From: Paludisphaera borealis
Lineage (GTDB): Bacteria; Planctomycetota; Planctomycetia; Isosphaerales; Isosphaeraceae
DNA: 64,000 nt
NCBI RefSeq assembly: GCF_001956985.1
Contig: NZ_CP019082.1
Location: 2,294,001 to 2,358,000, forward strand
Direction: 5' to 3'
The position numbers and the translations under genes are program-made. Below are positions 41,605-50,464 of the stretch, one piece after another. Under the pieces are notes generated by a model. That model saw only the letters and a list, made by a program, of their open reading frames with translations, did not search any database and was not told the DNA's origin. Every line of letters starts with the position of its first letter. Positions within the stretch are counted from its first letter, which is position 1.

Positions 41605-43233
41605 ATGAACCTCGCCGCCGCCACCACCGATCCGGAGCCCGTCGCCTGGACCACGCGCGTCGCCGGCGCGCGCGCGACGCGGCGGCTGGTGAACGCGGGG
41701 TTTCATGTGCATGCGAGGCACCGCATGAATCGGCTCGCGGCGATGGACGCCGTCGAGGTGCAAGAACGGACGCTGCGCAACCTTGTAGCCCGGGCGTGCC
41801 AGACCCGGTTTGGACGGGATCATGGTTTCGCCGAGATCGCGACAGTCGACGACTTTCAGCGGCGCGTGCCTGTGCGAACCTACGAGACGCTCTGGGACGA
41901 CTACCTTCGATCGAGCTACCCGGTCTTCGACGACCTGACCTGGCCGGGGCGCATCCCCTACCTGGCTCTGACCAGCGGCACGACCCAGGGCGCCACCAAG
42001 TACATCCCGGTCTCGCGCGAGATGGTCCGGTCGAACCGCAAGGCGGCGCAGACGATGGTGGCGGCCCACCTGACGGCCAGGCCCGACTCGCGGCTGTTCG
42101 AGGGGCGAATGTTCTTCCTCGGCGGAACTACCCAGCTCGAAGACCCCGCCCCGGGCGTGCGGCAGGGGGACCTCAGCGGGATCGCGGCGATCGAGCTGTC
42201 ATCGCTGCTCCGCCCCTACACCTTCCCTCCCCTTGACCTGGCGCTCGAATCGGACTGGGACCGCAAGCTCGCCCTGCTGGCCGAACGGAGCCTGAGCGAG
42301 CCGATCACACTGGTCAGCGGCGTGCCGAGCTGGCTGCTTATGCTGTTCCAGCGGGTGCTCGAACTCAGCGGCAAGTCGACGATCGGCGAGGTCTGGCCGA
42401 TGCTCGAAATGGTCGTCCACGGCGGCGTTAAGTTCGACCCCTACGTGCAGGCGTTCCGCGACGTCGTGGGCCGTTCGGACGTCCGGCTTCAGGAGACGTA
42501 CCCCTGCTCCGAGGGCTTCATCGCCTATGGCGACCCCCAGACCGGGCTCCTCCGTTTGCTCGTCGATCACGGGATCTTCTACGAGTTCGTCCCCGTATCC
42601 GAGTACAACCCAACCGCCGCGCCGAAGGCCCGACGCTGGCTGGGCGACGTGGAGACGGGCGTCGACTATGTCATCGTCGTTTCGACATGCGCGGGGATGT
42701 GGGCGCATGTGATCGGCGATACGATCCGGTTCGAGTCGCTGGACCCGCCGCTGATCCGGTTCACCGGCCGGACCAAGTACACGCTGTCGGCCTTCGGCGA
42801 ACACCTGATCAACGAGGAGATCGAGGCCGCGATCGCCGCCGCCGCGTCCGAGACCCGAACCTCGGTGCGCGACTGGCACGTCGGCCCTGTGTTCACGGGC
42901 TCGCTCGGGCATCATCAATACGTAATGGAATTCAACAGCCGCGCCGAGGAACCCGCCCGGTTTCGAGACCTGCTCGACCAGGATCTGCTTCGGCGAAACG
43001 CCGACTATGCGGCCCACCGGGTCGCGGGGGTCGGCATGCCGGCCCCGGGACTGATCCTCACGCGCCCGGGGGCGTTCGAAGCCTGGATGCGCCGGCGCGG
43101 CAAGCTCGGCGGCCAGAACAAGGTCCCGAGGATGGACGGATCGGGAGCCCTGACCCGCGACCTCGTCGCCTTCATCCGCGAGGCGGACCTGGTCGAAGCC
43201 GAGGCGAGCCCGGGCGAGACGTCCGACTCATAG
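41605..43233 (+). CDS. GH3-family acyl-adenylating/amido synthetase-like protein
   Basis: 542 residues from ATG 41605; the open frame continuing to 40999 lies over the methyltransferase gene and is not real. GH3 enzymes adenylate a carboxylic acid and transfer it to an amine, best known for plant auxin and jasmonate. Visible signatures are LALTSGTTQGATKYIPVS (ATP-binding), ELSSLLRPYTFPPL, VVHGGVKFDPY, ETYPCSEGFIAYGDPQ (adenylate pocket), FYEFVPVSEY, GDVETGVDYVIVVSTCAGMWAHVIGDTIRF and TLSAFGEHLINEEIEAA. The C-terminus has QNKVPRM, typical of bacterial GH3 proteins. It converges (26 bp apart) with an acyl carrier protein gene, which hints that the activated acyl group could be loaded on ACP (inference). 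The substrate is unknown. Confidence 0.9.
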   Translation: MNLAAATTDPEPVAWTTRVAGARATRRLVNAGFHVHARHRMNRLAAMDAVEVQERTLRNLVARACQTRFGRDHGFAEIATVDDFQRRVPVRTYETLWDDYLRSSYPVFDDLTWPGRIPYLALTSGTTQGATKYIPVSREMVRSNRKAAQTMVAAHLTARPDSRLFEGRMFFLGGTTQLEDPAPGVRQGDLSGIAAIELSSLLRPYTFPPLDLALESDWDRKLALLAERSLSEPITLVSGVPSWLLMLFQRVLELSGKSTIGEVWPMLEMVVHGGVKFDPYVQAFRDVVGRSDVRLQETYPCSEGFIAYGDPQTGLLRLLVDHGIFYEFVPVSEYNPTAAPKARRWLGDVETGVDYVIVVSTCAGMWAHVIGDTIRFESLDPPLIRFTGRTKYTLSAFGEHLINEEIEAAIAAAASETRTSVRDWHVGPVFTGSLGHHQYVMEFNSRAEEPARFRDLLDQDLLRRNADYAAHRVAGVGMPAPGLILTRPGAFEAWMRRRGKLGGQNKVPRMDGSGALTRDLVAFIREADLVEAEASPGETSDS

Positions 43234-43259
43234 TACCGCTGGTTGAGATCACAAAAAGT

Positions 43260-43511
43260 CTACGCGGCCTTCTTCTCGGCGACGAGTTCGGCGATCTGGC
43301 GGATCGAGTCGAGGTGTTCGACGCCCGCTTCGTGGGCCTCGACGGTGATCCCGAAGTGCTCCTCAAGGAACACGACCAGCTTCAGGGTCGTGATCGAATC
43401 GAGGATTCCGCCGGTGATGAGCGGGGTGCTCGCGGTCAGCTCGGCCGGATCTTCGCCGGGGAGGAATTCGTTCAGGATGAAGCTGTGGACGTCTTTCTCG
43501 ATCGCTTCCAT
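43260..43511 (-). CDS. Acyl carrier protein
   Basis: 83 residues, the size of a discrete ACP. The phosphopantetheine-attachment serine is Ser39 in ITGGILDSITTLKLVVFLEEHFG, followed by the second amphipathic helix with acidic residues and HLDSIRQIAELV. The N-terminal helix is present. It is preceded by GAGGT 4 nt before ATG. It is probably co-transcribed with the phosphodiesterase gene upstream (57 bp) and faces the GH3-like gene. This is not the usual fatty-acid acpP context (no fab genes nearby), so a dedicated, secondary-metabolism-type carrier is likely. Confidence 0.88.
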   Translation of the reverse strand: MEAIEKDVHSFILNEFLPGEDPAELTASTPLITGGILDSITTLKLVVFLEEHFGITVEAHEAGVEHLDSIRQIAELVAEKKAA

Positions 43512-43568
43512 ATCAACCTCGAATCAGTTTATACGAATCAGAATAACCAAACAGTCCGCGTACATGAT

Positions 43569-45149
43569 TCAGACGAAGTCGGCGCTCGAGCCCACGACGT
43601 CAAGGCACGGGTCGCCGTCCATCGGGGCCGACGGCGCCAGCCCGCCATCGACGGGCGAGGAGACGGCGAAGGCTTCGTGGAGGACGCGCCCTTCCATGTG
43701 ACGGGGCGCGTCGCATCCGAGCAGGGCCAGGGTGGTCGGGGCCAGGTCGTGCAGCTCGGCGGCGATCCGCGCGCCGGGGACGACGCCGGGGCCGTCGATG
43801 GCGACGACCCCTTCGGCCCAGTGGGTGGCAGGCAGCTCGTGGTCGGGGCGGAGGAGGGTGTTGCGATGGCGTTCGGACCATTTCGCCTGAGCCTGGTAGC
43901 CGTCGGCCGAGAGCGCGAAGATGTCTGGCATGGCGTGCTCGGCCGGGTCGACTCCGAACCGTTCGGCCGCCGCGAAGACGTCGGCGAACAGCCGGTCGCC
44001 GGTCTCCGGGTCGCGGGCGTCGGCCAGCAGCTCAACCAGTTCGGTCGCGGCCCGCTCGGCCTCGGCCCCCTGGACGGCGTCGGGGTTCAGGAAGATGTTG
44101 CCGCAGAGCTGGCCGTACGGGGCGAACGCGACCGTCCGCTTCCAGTCGCAGGAGATCTGCCCATCGACCGGCCGGGCCTTCGCCGGCGTGGTCCCGCCCG
44201 GCTGCCTGAGCGCGCGCCAGCGACGGAACCGCTCGGCCAGGCGGATCGCCCGGTAACGGAGCCGAGTGCCGTAGACATGGCTCCGCTGCAAACCGGCGGC
44301 GCGGAGCATGCCGTTCATGTTGACCAGCGATCGGCACGGCCCGAAGCCGTGATCCGAAGCCACGACGATCGCGGCGTCTCGCGCCGACGCCAGCTCCAGC
44401 AGGCGGCCGATGCCGTCGTCGAGGGCCCGCATGCAGCGCTCGACGGCCTCGTTCAGGCCGGGCTCGCGAAGGCCCGTCTCATCCACGTCGAAGTACGGCC
44501 ACATACGATGCTGAAGGCTGTCGAGGTTGTGGAAGTGGACCATCAAGGTGGTCCAGTCGACCAGCCGGTCGGCCCGTTCGGCGGCCTCGGCCTGGGCGCG
44601 GAAGATCGCGCAGCAGCGATCGGCCTCGCGCCGGGCCTCGTCGGCGGTCGCCGCCCGCCGCTTCCAGACGAGCTTGTGCGTGTAGTCGGGAACTTCGGCC
44701 CGAAGCATCGCCTCGAACTCGGGGCACTGCGCGAAGGCGTGAGCCCGGTCGGGGGCGTCGGCCCCCGCGACGCAGAGGCCGCGGAACCGCGGCGCGGGGT
44801 AGGTCAGCGGCAGACCCAGGCTGACGACCGATCCGCCAAGCTCGCTGACTATCTCCCAGAGCGTCGGCACGCGGACGGTGCCGGCGTGGTGGTCGCGGAT
44901 CGTTCCGTCCAAGGCCTCCAGGTAGTTGAAGTCGTGGATGCCGTGAACCAGCGGCGTGCAGCCGGTCGAGAACGAGGTCCAGGCGACCGGTGTGACCATC
45001 GGCTCGGTCGACCGCAGCGCGCCCGAGGCCGCGCGTCGCCAGAAGCCCGCGAGATTCGGCATCCATCCGCGCTCGAAGATGGGTCGGAGCACGGTCTGCG
45101 TGCCGCCGTCCAGCCCGATAAAGAGAACCCGCGATGCGAGCGATGACAT
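43569..45149 (-). CDS. Type I phosphodiesterase/alkaline-phosphatase-superfamily protein
   Basis: About 526 residues from ATG 45149 (AAGG upstream; the TTG two codons earlier is less likely). Metal-site motifs of the nucleotide pyrophosphatase/phosphodiesterase fold: LFIGLDGGTQ (Asp14), nucleophile region MVTPVAWTSFSTGCTPLVHGIHDFNY, VHFHNLDSLQHRMWPYF and IVVASDHGFGPC (Asp-His). No signal peptide is obvious at the N-terminus, so it may act in the cytoplasm or at the membrane. Members hydrolyse or transfer phosphoesters, including headgroup transfers. The downstream ACP gene and convergent GH3-like gene suggest a joint acyl/phosphoester pathway. Confidence 0.88.
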   Translation of the reverse strand: MSSLASRVLFIGLDGGTQTVLRPIFERGWMPNLAGFWRRAASGALRSTEPMVTPVAWTSFSTGCTPLVHGIHDFNYLEALDGTIRDHHAGTVRVPTLWEIVSELGGSVVSLGLPLTYPAPRFRGLCVAGADAPDRAHAFAQCPEFEAMLRAEVPDYTHKLVWKRRAATADEARREADRCCAIFRAQAEAAERADRLVDWTTLMVHFHNLDSLQHRMWPYFDVDETGLREPGLNEAVERCMRALDDGIGRLLELASARDAAIVVASDHGFGPCRSLVNMNGMLRAAGLQRSHVYGTRLRYRAIRLAERFRRWRALRQPGGTTPAKARPVDGQISCDWKRTVAFAPYGQLCGNIFLNPDAVQGAEAERAATELVELLADARDPETGDRLFADVFAAAERFGVDPAEHAMPDIFALSADGYQAQAKWSERHRNTLLRPDHELPATHWAEGVVAIDGPGVVPGARIAAELHDLAPTTLALLGCDAPRHMEGRVLHEAFAVSSPVDGGLAPSAPMDGDPCLDVVGSSADFV

Positions 45150-45426
45150 GGGCAACCGCCTTGCGGCCCTCTCCGGCTCGGTTTCGATTCGGTGGATTCC
45201 TCCGCGGCGGTCGTCCGTGTCGATTCGAGGGACGAAACCGATCTTCGAGCCGGGCGGACACTAGCTTTTGTCCAATCTTTGGTCAATCTCGACTTTTCAT
45301 TCAGCCCCGGTCGTTTTCTGCCGATTCCGGGAAGTAACGCCGCTCGTCTCTCGCAACCGAGATCCCTCGTGCGCCCCGGTGCGGCGCGGCTGGTTCCCGT
45401 TCTCGATCCTCTGAGGTCTCTGGCTC

Positions 45427-46173
45427 ATGACTGCACGGATGCCGACAGTCGAGGCTCGCCGGTGCCGCAACGCGCTGCTCGCCGGGCTGTCGCTCGCCAT
45501 GACGCTCACGGGACCGGGGTGCGCCTCGGGCCGGCAGCGGCGCGAGGTGGAACGCGTGCCGACGCGTGGGGTGGTCGACATCGAGCAGGCCCGCGAGCTC
45601 GACAAGACGACGATGCCGCGCTACGTGGTCGAGCCCCCCGACGAGCTGGACGTGACGGTCAAGCCGTCGCCGGCCGACTGGGGCATGCAGACTTTCGTCG
45701 TGCAGCAAGACGGCATCCTCGACCTCGGCCTTTACGGCGACGTCTACGTCGTGGGCTTGACCCTCGAACAGGTCGAGCAGCGGATCGCCCAGCAGCTCGC
45801 CGTCGAGGCCGCCCAACGGGGTCAAAAGGTCACCGAGCCGTTCCGCGTCTCGGCCAAGCTGAGCACCTCGCAGAGCAAGTTCTACTACGTGCTGGGGACC
45901 GTCACCACCCAGGGCCGGTTCCCGATCAAGGGGAACGAGACGGCGCTCGACGCGATCCTCCTGGCGGGCCTCAAGTCGAACAGCCTGCCCGAGAAGGCGT
46001 ATCTCGTCCGCCCCCATGCGGTCGGCGGTCCCGACCAGGTCTTGCGGATCGACTACTGCGCCATCAAGGAACGCGGCGACACCGTCACGAACTACCAGCT
46101 CTTCCCCGGCGACCGCGTCGTCGTCCCCGGCACCAAGCCCCCCAGCCTGATCGCGACCCTGCTGGGCCGTTAA
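45427..46173 (+). CDS. Polysaccharide export lipoprotein, Wza/BexD family
   Basis: 248 residues. The N-terminal signal has a lipobox-like stretch ending GPGC (weak consensus), consistent with an outer-membrane lipoprotein. The Poly_export domain covers about residues 65-130 (RYVVEPPDELDVTVKP...FVVQQDGILDLGLYGDVYVVGLTLEQVEQRIAQQL). An SLBB-type beta-grasp follows (YYVLGTVTTQGRFPIKGNETALDAILLAG). It is shorter than Wza (about 380), with one SLBB repeat and no C-terminal amphipathic barrel helix visible, so it resembles the short KpsD/GumB-type export proteins. Planctomycetes have several such genes. No glycosyltransferases are adjacent. GAGGT lies 9 nt before the ATG. Confidence 0.88.
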   Translation: MTARMPTVEARRCRNALLAGLSLAMTLTGPGCASGRQRREVERVPTRGVVDIEQARELDKTTMPRYVVEPPDELDVTVKPSPADWGMQTFVVQQDGILDLGLYGDVYVVGLTLEQVEQRIAQQLAVEAAQRGQKVTEPFRVSAKLSTSQSKFYYVLGTVTTQGRFPIKGNETALDAILLAGLKSNSLPEKAYLVRPHAVGGPDQVLRIDYCAIKERGDTVTNYQLFPGDRVVVPGTKPPSLIATLLGR

Positions 46174-46178
46174 CGCGA

Positions 46179-46213
46179 ACGGGCCGGACGATTGATTCGC
46201 CCGGCCCGTCGTT
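46179..46213 (+). terminator. Intrinsic terminator after the polysaccharide export gene
   Basis: Stem ACGGGCCGG / CCGGCCCGT with a 13-nt loop directly after the stop, followed by CGTTTT. It could also act on the converging permease gene. Confidence 0.65.
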
Positions 46214-46238
46214 TTGGCTCTAATCTCGCTCTGGTCGA

Positions 46239-47615
46239 TCAGGCGTCGATCCGCTTGGGCATGTCGAGCACCGGGGTCTTGACGCCGATCTTGAAGCAGA
46301 CGGCGTAGACCACGAAGCCCACCACGTAGGCGACGACCGGGGCGGCGGGCACGTCGGGGATGGCGTTGGCCAGGCTCTCGACCTTGTGCAGGTTCGGCAT
46401 GACGCCGACGAAGAAACCGAGCGCCCAGGCGACCCAGCCGGCCGGGTTGAAGCCCGCGCGGGGCCCGCTCCAACGGCGGCCGTTGAGCAGGTAGTCGGCC
46501 GTCATCGCCCCGCAGATCGGGCCGAACGACGCGCCGATGATGCCGAAGACGCTCGGCAGGTCGCCCGCGTAACCCGTCACGGCAAGCGCGATGCTGACGA
46601 TCGTCCCGATGCCCACTGAGACCAAAGGGTTGACCTTCGGCATGACCGTCTTAAAGCTGTTCGCGGCGATGAACGACGAGAAGCAGGCACCGGGGAATGA
46701 GGCCAGCGTCAGGCCGATCATGACGGCCTTGAAGAACCCGGGCGAAAGCTTCGTGGCCAGCGCGTCCGTCATGTTGACGACCGTACCGTCGATCGCTCCC
46801 GACGCCCGCGCCCCCGCGACGACGAGCACCGAGATCACGGCCGTCAGGACGATGGCCGCAAGGATGCCGACGTATCCACCCTTCTTCACATCGTCCCCGT
46901 CGCGGCTGTTGGTGCCGAAGTCGACCCCCGCCGCACCGGCCGTGGCGAAGAAGCCGACGATGTAAGTGACGATCAGCAGGATGGTCGTCATCGCGCCACC
47001 GGACGCAGCAGGCTCGGCTGTGGGCTTGTAGCTGAACGCCGAGCCCCCGAACAACACAAGCCCGATGATCAGGACGGCGAGCGGGATGATCGGCAAGAAC
47101 GTCGCGACCTTGGCGACGTACTGGATGCCCTTCAGCCCAACGAACGCCGCGCCCACGGCCCATATGACGCAGAGGGCATAAAACATCCCGTCTCCGCCGC
47201 CGAAACTCTCCTTCAAGAACGTGGCCGATCCCCACGAGTTGACGCCGAGCCAGCCGAACTGCAAGGCCCCCATCAAGAAGCCGGGCATGATGAGGCCGCC
47301 GAGCGAGCCGAAGGTGGACGTCCCCACGACGTACAACGGGAGACCGGTCTTCATGCCGAGCAGGCCCGGCGCGAGGTAGAACAGGAAGTGGCAGATCAAC
47401 GCCGCCACGACGATTCCGATGATGCTCGGCCAGAGACCGCCGGTGCTTAGACCGCTCGACGAGACCGAGTTCCAGAAGATGAACCAGAGGAACACTCCGG
47501 CGAACGTGGGTGCCGTGTTCGTATACCAGGGGGCGCGGTTGGCCGACGGGTTGGGCGTGGCGCTCGCGAGATAGTCCGGGAGTTGGCTCGGGGCCGCAGT
47601 CGTTTGTGTGCTCAT
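46239..47615 (-). CDS. NCS1-family purine/cytosine permease-like transporter
   Basis: About 458 residues from ATG 47615 (AGAAGA upstream; an 84-bp longer frame lacks support). About twelve hydrophobic helices. NCS1 signatures: NRAPWYTNTAPTFAGVFLWF at TM1, GLPLYVVGTSTFGSLGG, FGWLGVNSWGSATFL, ATAGAAGVDFGTNSRDGDDVKKGG, and FGIIGASFGPICGAMTADYLL...RWSGPRAGFNPAGW. These fit sodium- or proton-coupled uptake of nucleobases, hydantoins or related compounds, but substrate cannot be assigned. A diverged paralogue lies at 48992-50464 and a metal transporter fusion sits between them. Confidence 0.88.
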   Translation of the reverse strand: MSTQTTAAPSQLPDYLASATPNPSANRAPWYTNTAPTFAGVFLWFIFWNSVSSSGLSTGGLWPSIIGIVVAALICHFLFYLAPGLLGMKTGLPLYVVGTSTFGSLGGLIMPGFLMGALQFGWLGVNSWGSATFLKESFGGGDGMFYALCVIWAVGAAFVGLKGIQYVAKVATFLPIIPLAVLIIGLVLFGGSAFSYKPTAEPAASGGAMTTILLIVTYIVGFFATAGAAGVDFGTNSRDGDDVKKGGYVGILAAIVLTAVISVLVVAGARASGAIDGTVVNMTDALATKLSPGFFKAVMIGLTLASFPGACFSSFIAANSFKTVMPKVNPLVSVGIGTIVSIALAVTGYAGDLPSVFGIIGASFGPICGAMTADYLLNGRRWSGPRAGFNPAGWVAWALGFFVGVMPNLHKVESLANAIPDVPAAPVVAYVVGFVVYAVCFKIGVKTPVLDMPKRIDA

Positions 47616-47753
47616 GGCGTTCTTCTGGTCGTGGATCGTGGAGAGGCGTTTGCGGAAGGAACGATCGTGAAATAGACAACGTAAGCCGGGCAGTGTCAAG
47701 GGGCTACCCGCGTCCGGACGTCGGCCCCGAGGGCGCGGTTTCGAGGCGGCGAA

Positions 47754-48899
47754 TCAGGAAAAGACCCGCGCGATCAAAAACGCCGCGCCGGCCGCGAGGC
47801 CGCCGATCAGGGTCGTCTGCAAGGCGCTCCGCAACGGCCGAGTCCCGGTGTACCGCCCCTTGACGAATCCGAAGACGAAGAGCGCCAGCAACGTCACCGT
47901 GATCGAGGCCAGAAGCGCCTGCCTCGTGACGTGCAGCAGCATGTAAGGCGAGAGCGGGATCAGGCCGCCGACGATGTAGGCCGTCGCGATCGTGAAGGCG
48001 CTCGAAAACGCGCGGCGGGGATCGGGTTCTTCCAGGCCCAGCTCGAACCGCATCATGAAATCGACCCAGGCCGCCGGGTGCTCGCGAAAGGCGTCGAGGA
48101 TCGGCTCGATCTGGTACGTGTTCAGACCGTACGCCTCGAAGATCTCGGCGACCTCGCGTTCCTCCATGTCGGGGACGTTCTCGATCTCGCGCTGCTCGCG
48201 GATCTTCTCGCTAGCGAAGTGCTCGGCGTCGCTCCGCGCCGCGAGGTAGCCGCCAAGGCCCATGGCGATCGAGCCGGCGGCGACCTCGGCCAGCCCCGCG
48301 GTGACGATCAGGTTGTTGGCGAGCGAGGTTCCCGACAGACCGGCCGCCAGGGCGAATGGGACGGTCAAGCCGTCGGACACGCCGATCACGATGTCATGCA
48401 CCAGGGCGCTCGCCGTGAAATGCCGCTCCTTGTGAACCGGCGGCGGTTCGAACAGGCTGGACACGTCCGCCTCCGATACGTCGAGTCCCGGTCCCTCGAC
48501 TTCACCGCTGGCGATCCGGGCGTCGCGCTCGAACCAATTGTCGTGGTAGTAGTGGAGGCCCTTCTTCCAGGCGATGTAGCTCGCCGCGAGGTACGCCGGG
48601 ATGAAGGCGATCCCCCACCGTTCCACCTGCCGGACGTGAGCCTGCTCGTGGTCGCGAAACAGGTCGAGGCAAAGGGCGTCGCGGCCGAGGATCACGTGGC
48701 CGAGGGTCATCGCCCCGAACCCGACCGCGCGGGCGAGCCAGGTGGCGAAACCGCCGTAGAACTCCAGCGCGCCGCTGCGGACCTGCCCGCGCCCGCCCGT
48801 GACGAGCGTCAGCAAGCCAGCCGCGAGCCCGACCAGCGTCGTCGGCGCGGCCCATGCGTATCGTGCGATTCGCGACGCCATGCTATCCGGCCTTTTCAT
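47754..48899 (-). CDS. Fusion of an HExxH membrane domain with a VIT1/CCC1-type metal transporter
   Basis: 381 residues from ATG 48899 (GGAG 8 nt upstream); 48881 and 48929 are alternatives. N-terminal half: two hydrophobic segments and the zinc-metalloprotease-like motif HEQAH (84-88) in LFRDHEQAHVRQVERWGIAFIPAYLAAS. I know this HExxHVRQxERWG pattern as a stand-alone, uncharacterised bacterial protein. C-terminal half (160-381): VIT1/CCC1 iron/manganese transporter with HFTASALVHDIVIGVSDGLTVPFALAAGLSG at TM1, the Glu-rich cytoplasmic metal-binding helix (EKIREQREIENVPDMEEREVAEIFEAYGL) and closing TMs. The linker is acidic (about 131-158). The fusion suggests that metal transport and the HExxH domain act on the same compartment. 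Activity of the HExxH part is not established. Confidence 0.88.
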   Translation of the reverse strand: MKRPDSMASRIARYAWAAPTTLVGLAAGLLTLVTGGRGQVRSGALEFYGGFATWLARAVGFGAMTLGHVILGRDALCLDLFRDHEQAHVRQVERWGIAFIPAYLAASYIAWKKGLHYYHDNWFERDARIASGEVEGPGLDVSEADVSSLFEPPPVHKERHFTASALVHDIVIGVSDGLTVPFALAAGLSGTSLANNLIVTAGLAEVAAGSIAMGLGGYLAARSDAEHFASEKIREQREIENVPDMEEREVAEIFEAYGLNTYQIEPILDAFREHPAAWVDFMMRFELGLEEPDPRRAFSSAFTIATAYIVGGLIPLSPYMLLHVTRQALLASITVTLLALFVFGFVKGRYTGTRPLRSALQTTLIGGLAAGAAFLIARVFS

Positions 48900-48991
48900 T
48901 CTGTGATCTCCGGCCCCACCGCCAATCATGGTAAACTAACGCCCTTACGTGCGTCGTCCAAGACCATGCCATCGTTGGATTCCTGATCATC

Positions 48992-50464
48992 GTGACTTCC
49001 TCCCCAATCATCGAGCCGCTTTCCGCCGCGTTTCCACCGGTCGTCCAGTCGCAGATCGATCGACCGATCGTCCATAGACGGTCATGGCTGACGACGATCG
49101 CTCCCGCGTACCTCGGCGTCTTCGTCTGGGTTCCGTTCCTCGACCCGCTGGGGACCGTCGACCAGGGCTCGGCCGGCCTGCTGAGCCCGTTCCTTAGCGC
49201 GCTGCTCGCCCTGATCGCGGGCTATCTCTTGCTGTACGACAGGCCCGCGCGGCTCGGCTGGTCGAGCGGCGAGCGGCTGCCGGTGGTCGCTTCGGCGTCG
49301 CTGGGAACCGAGGGAGCGGAGTGGATCGCCGGAGTGCTCTTCGGTCTGTTCGGCCTCGTCTGGTGCGCCGTGTCGATCTACTTCTCGGTCAAGCTGATCC
49401 TGCTCGGCCTGATCTCGTGGAACCTGATCGACGCCGCCGGCGTCCTGCGCGGGAACTTCGGCGGCTTGCCCCTCGAAAGTCCGTTGTTCCTCGTCTGCGT
49501 GGCCTTCTGGACGTTCATCATCACGGCGGCCAACGGGCTGCGACTGGTGAGCGTGATCGCGGCCCTGTTGAAAGTCTACGCCCCCGTCGCGGCCTTGCTG
49601 CTGATTCTCGCCGCCGCCTGGGCCTGGGCGCACGTAGTCCCCGACGGGACGCTGACGAGCCGGCCGGCCACCGCCGCGCTGATCGAGCCGAGGATCTTCC
49701 AGCTCGTGTTCGGATACTTCGCGTTCGCCGGCCTGATAGGCGTGGAATGGGGGGCGGCGGTTCGCGAGCGCCGCGACGTCCGGATCGGCGGCTGGCTGGG
49801 AATCCTGGCGGCCGGGGCGGTGACGGTGCTTTCGGCCCTGGTTCTCGGCGCGAGCGATCCGGGCGTCTCGAAAATGGCTGGAGGCCTGGATTGGATCCCG
49901 GCGCGGGGCTCGTTTCAAGGAGCCCTGTTTCGAGGCATCGGCGCAACGGCCGGGGGCAAGGCGGCGGGCTTGCTGCTGCTCCTGTTCGGCGTCGCCGCCC
50001 TGGCGCCCGCCTGCTACGGATCGGCGATCTACACGTCGCGGTTCCGGGCTCATTGGCCGGTGTTGCAGAAACGGGCCGGCGTCTGTCTGGGCTGCGGATT
50101 GATCTTTGTGCTGGCCGCGACCGCTCTGGCGGCTCGGCTGGAAACGATCTTCACGATCAGCGGCGCCCTCTTCGCACCCGTGGCCGGTGTGATGACGGCC
50201 GAGTCGCTCTTGAGTCGCGGACGATGGACCGGAGTTCGGGCCGGCTGGCGACTGCCGGGGGTTTCGGCGTGGTCGCTGGGGGTCTTGATCGGACTCGCAC
50301 CCGTGATGGAAGGTCTGACTGGTTCGACGCGGCTGGGATCGATTCAACCCGCCGCGCTGTACGCCTATCTGGCGGCCGCGATCGTTTACGGAGCGGCGAG
50401 CCTTCTCGGGCCGAACGCCCCTGCCGTCGCGATCGCTCGCGCCGAGAGGTCCGGGGACGCTTGA
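48992..50464 (+). CDS. Diverged NCS1-like permease paralogue
   Basis: 490 residues from GTG 48992, weak ribosome site. Twelve hydrophobic segments. It parallels the permease at 46239-47615: APAYLGVFVWVPF matches APTFAGVFLWFIF, and FTISGALFAPVAGVMTAESLL...RWTGVRAGWRLPGVSAWSLG matches FGIIGASFGPICGAMTADYLL...RWSGPRAGFNPAGWVAWALG. Central regions have drifted strongly, so substrate has probably changed. Its TGA overlaps the ATG of the next gene (TGATG), so it is coupled to the MFS exporter. It is divergent from the VIT1 fusion gene. Confidence 0.82.
   Translation: MTSSPIIEPLSAAFPPVVQSQIDRPIVHRRSWLTTIAPAYLGVFVWVPFLDPLGTVDQGSAGLLSPFLSALLALIAGYLLLYDRPARLGWSSGERLPVVASASLGTEGAEWIAGVLFGLFGLVWCAVSIYFSVKLILLGLISWNLIDAAGVLRGNFGGLPLESPLFLVCVAFWTFIITAANGLRLVSVIAALLKVYAPVAALLLILAAAWAWAHVVPDGTLTSRPATAALIEPRIFQLVFGYFAFAGLIGVEWGAAVRERRDVRIGGWLGILAAGAVTVLSALVLGASDPGVSKMAGGLDWIPARGSFQGALFRGIGATAGGKAAGLLLLLFGVAALAPACYGSAIYTSRFRAHWPVLQKRAGVCLGCGLIFVLAATALAARLETIFTISGALFAPVAGVMTAESLLSRGRWTGVRAGWRLPGVSAWSLGVLIGLAPVMEGLTGSTRLGSIQPAALYAYLAAAIVYGAASLLGPNAPAVAIARAERSGDA

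Noticed and set aside
40999-43233. 744-codon ORF covering the methyltransferase and GH3-like genes
   Set aside because: Codons before 41605 are an out-of-frame shadow of the methyltransferase and pass through the palindrome.
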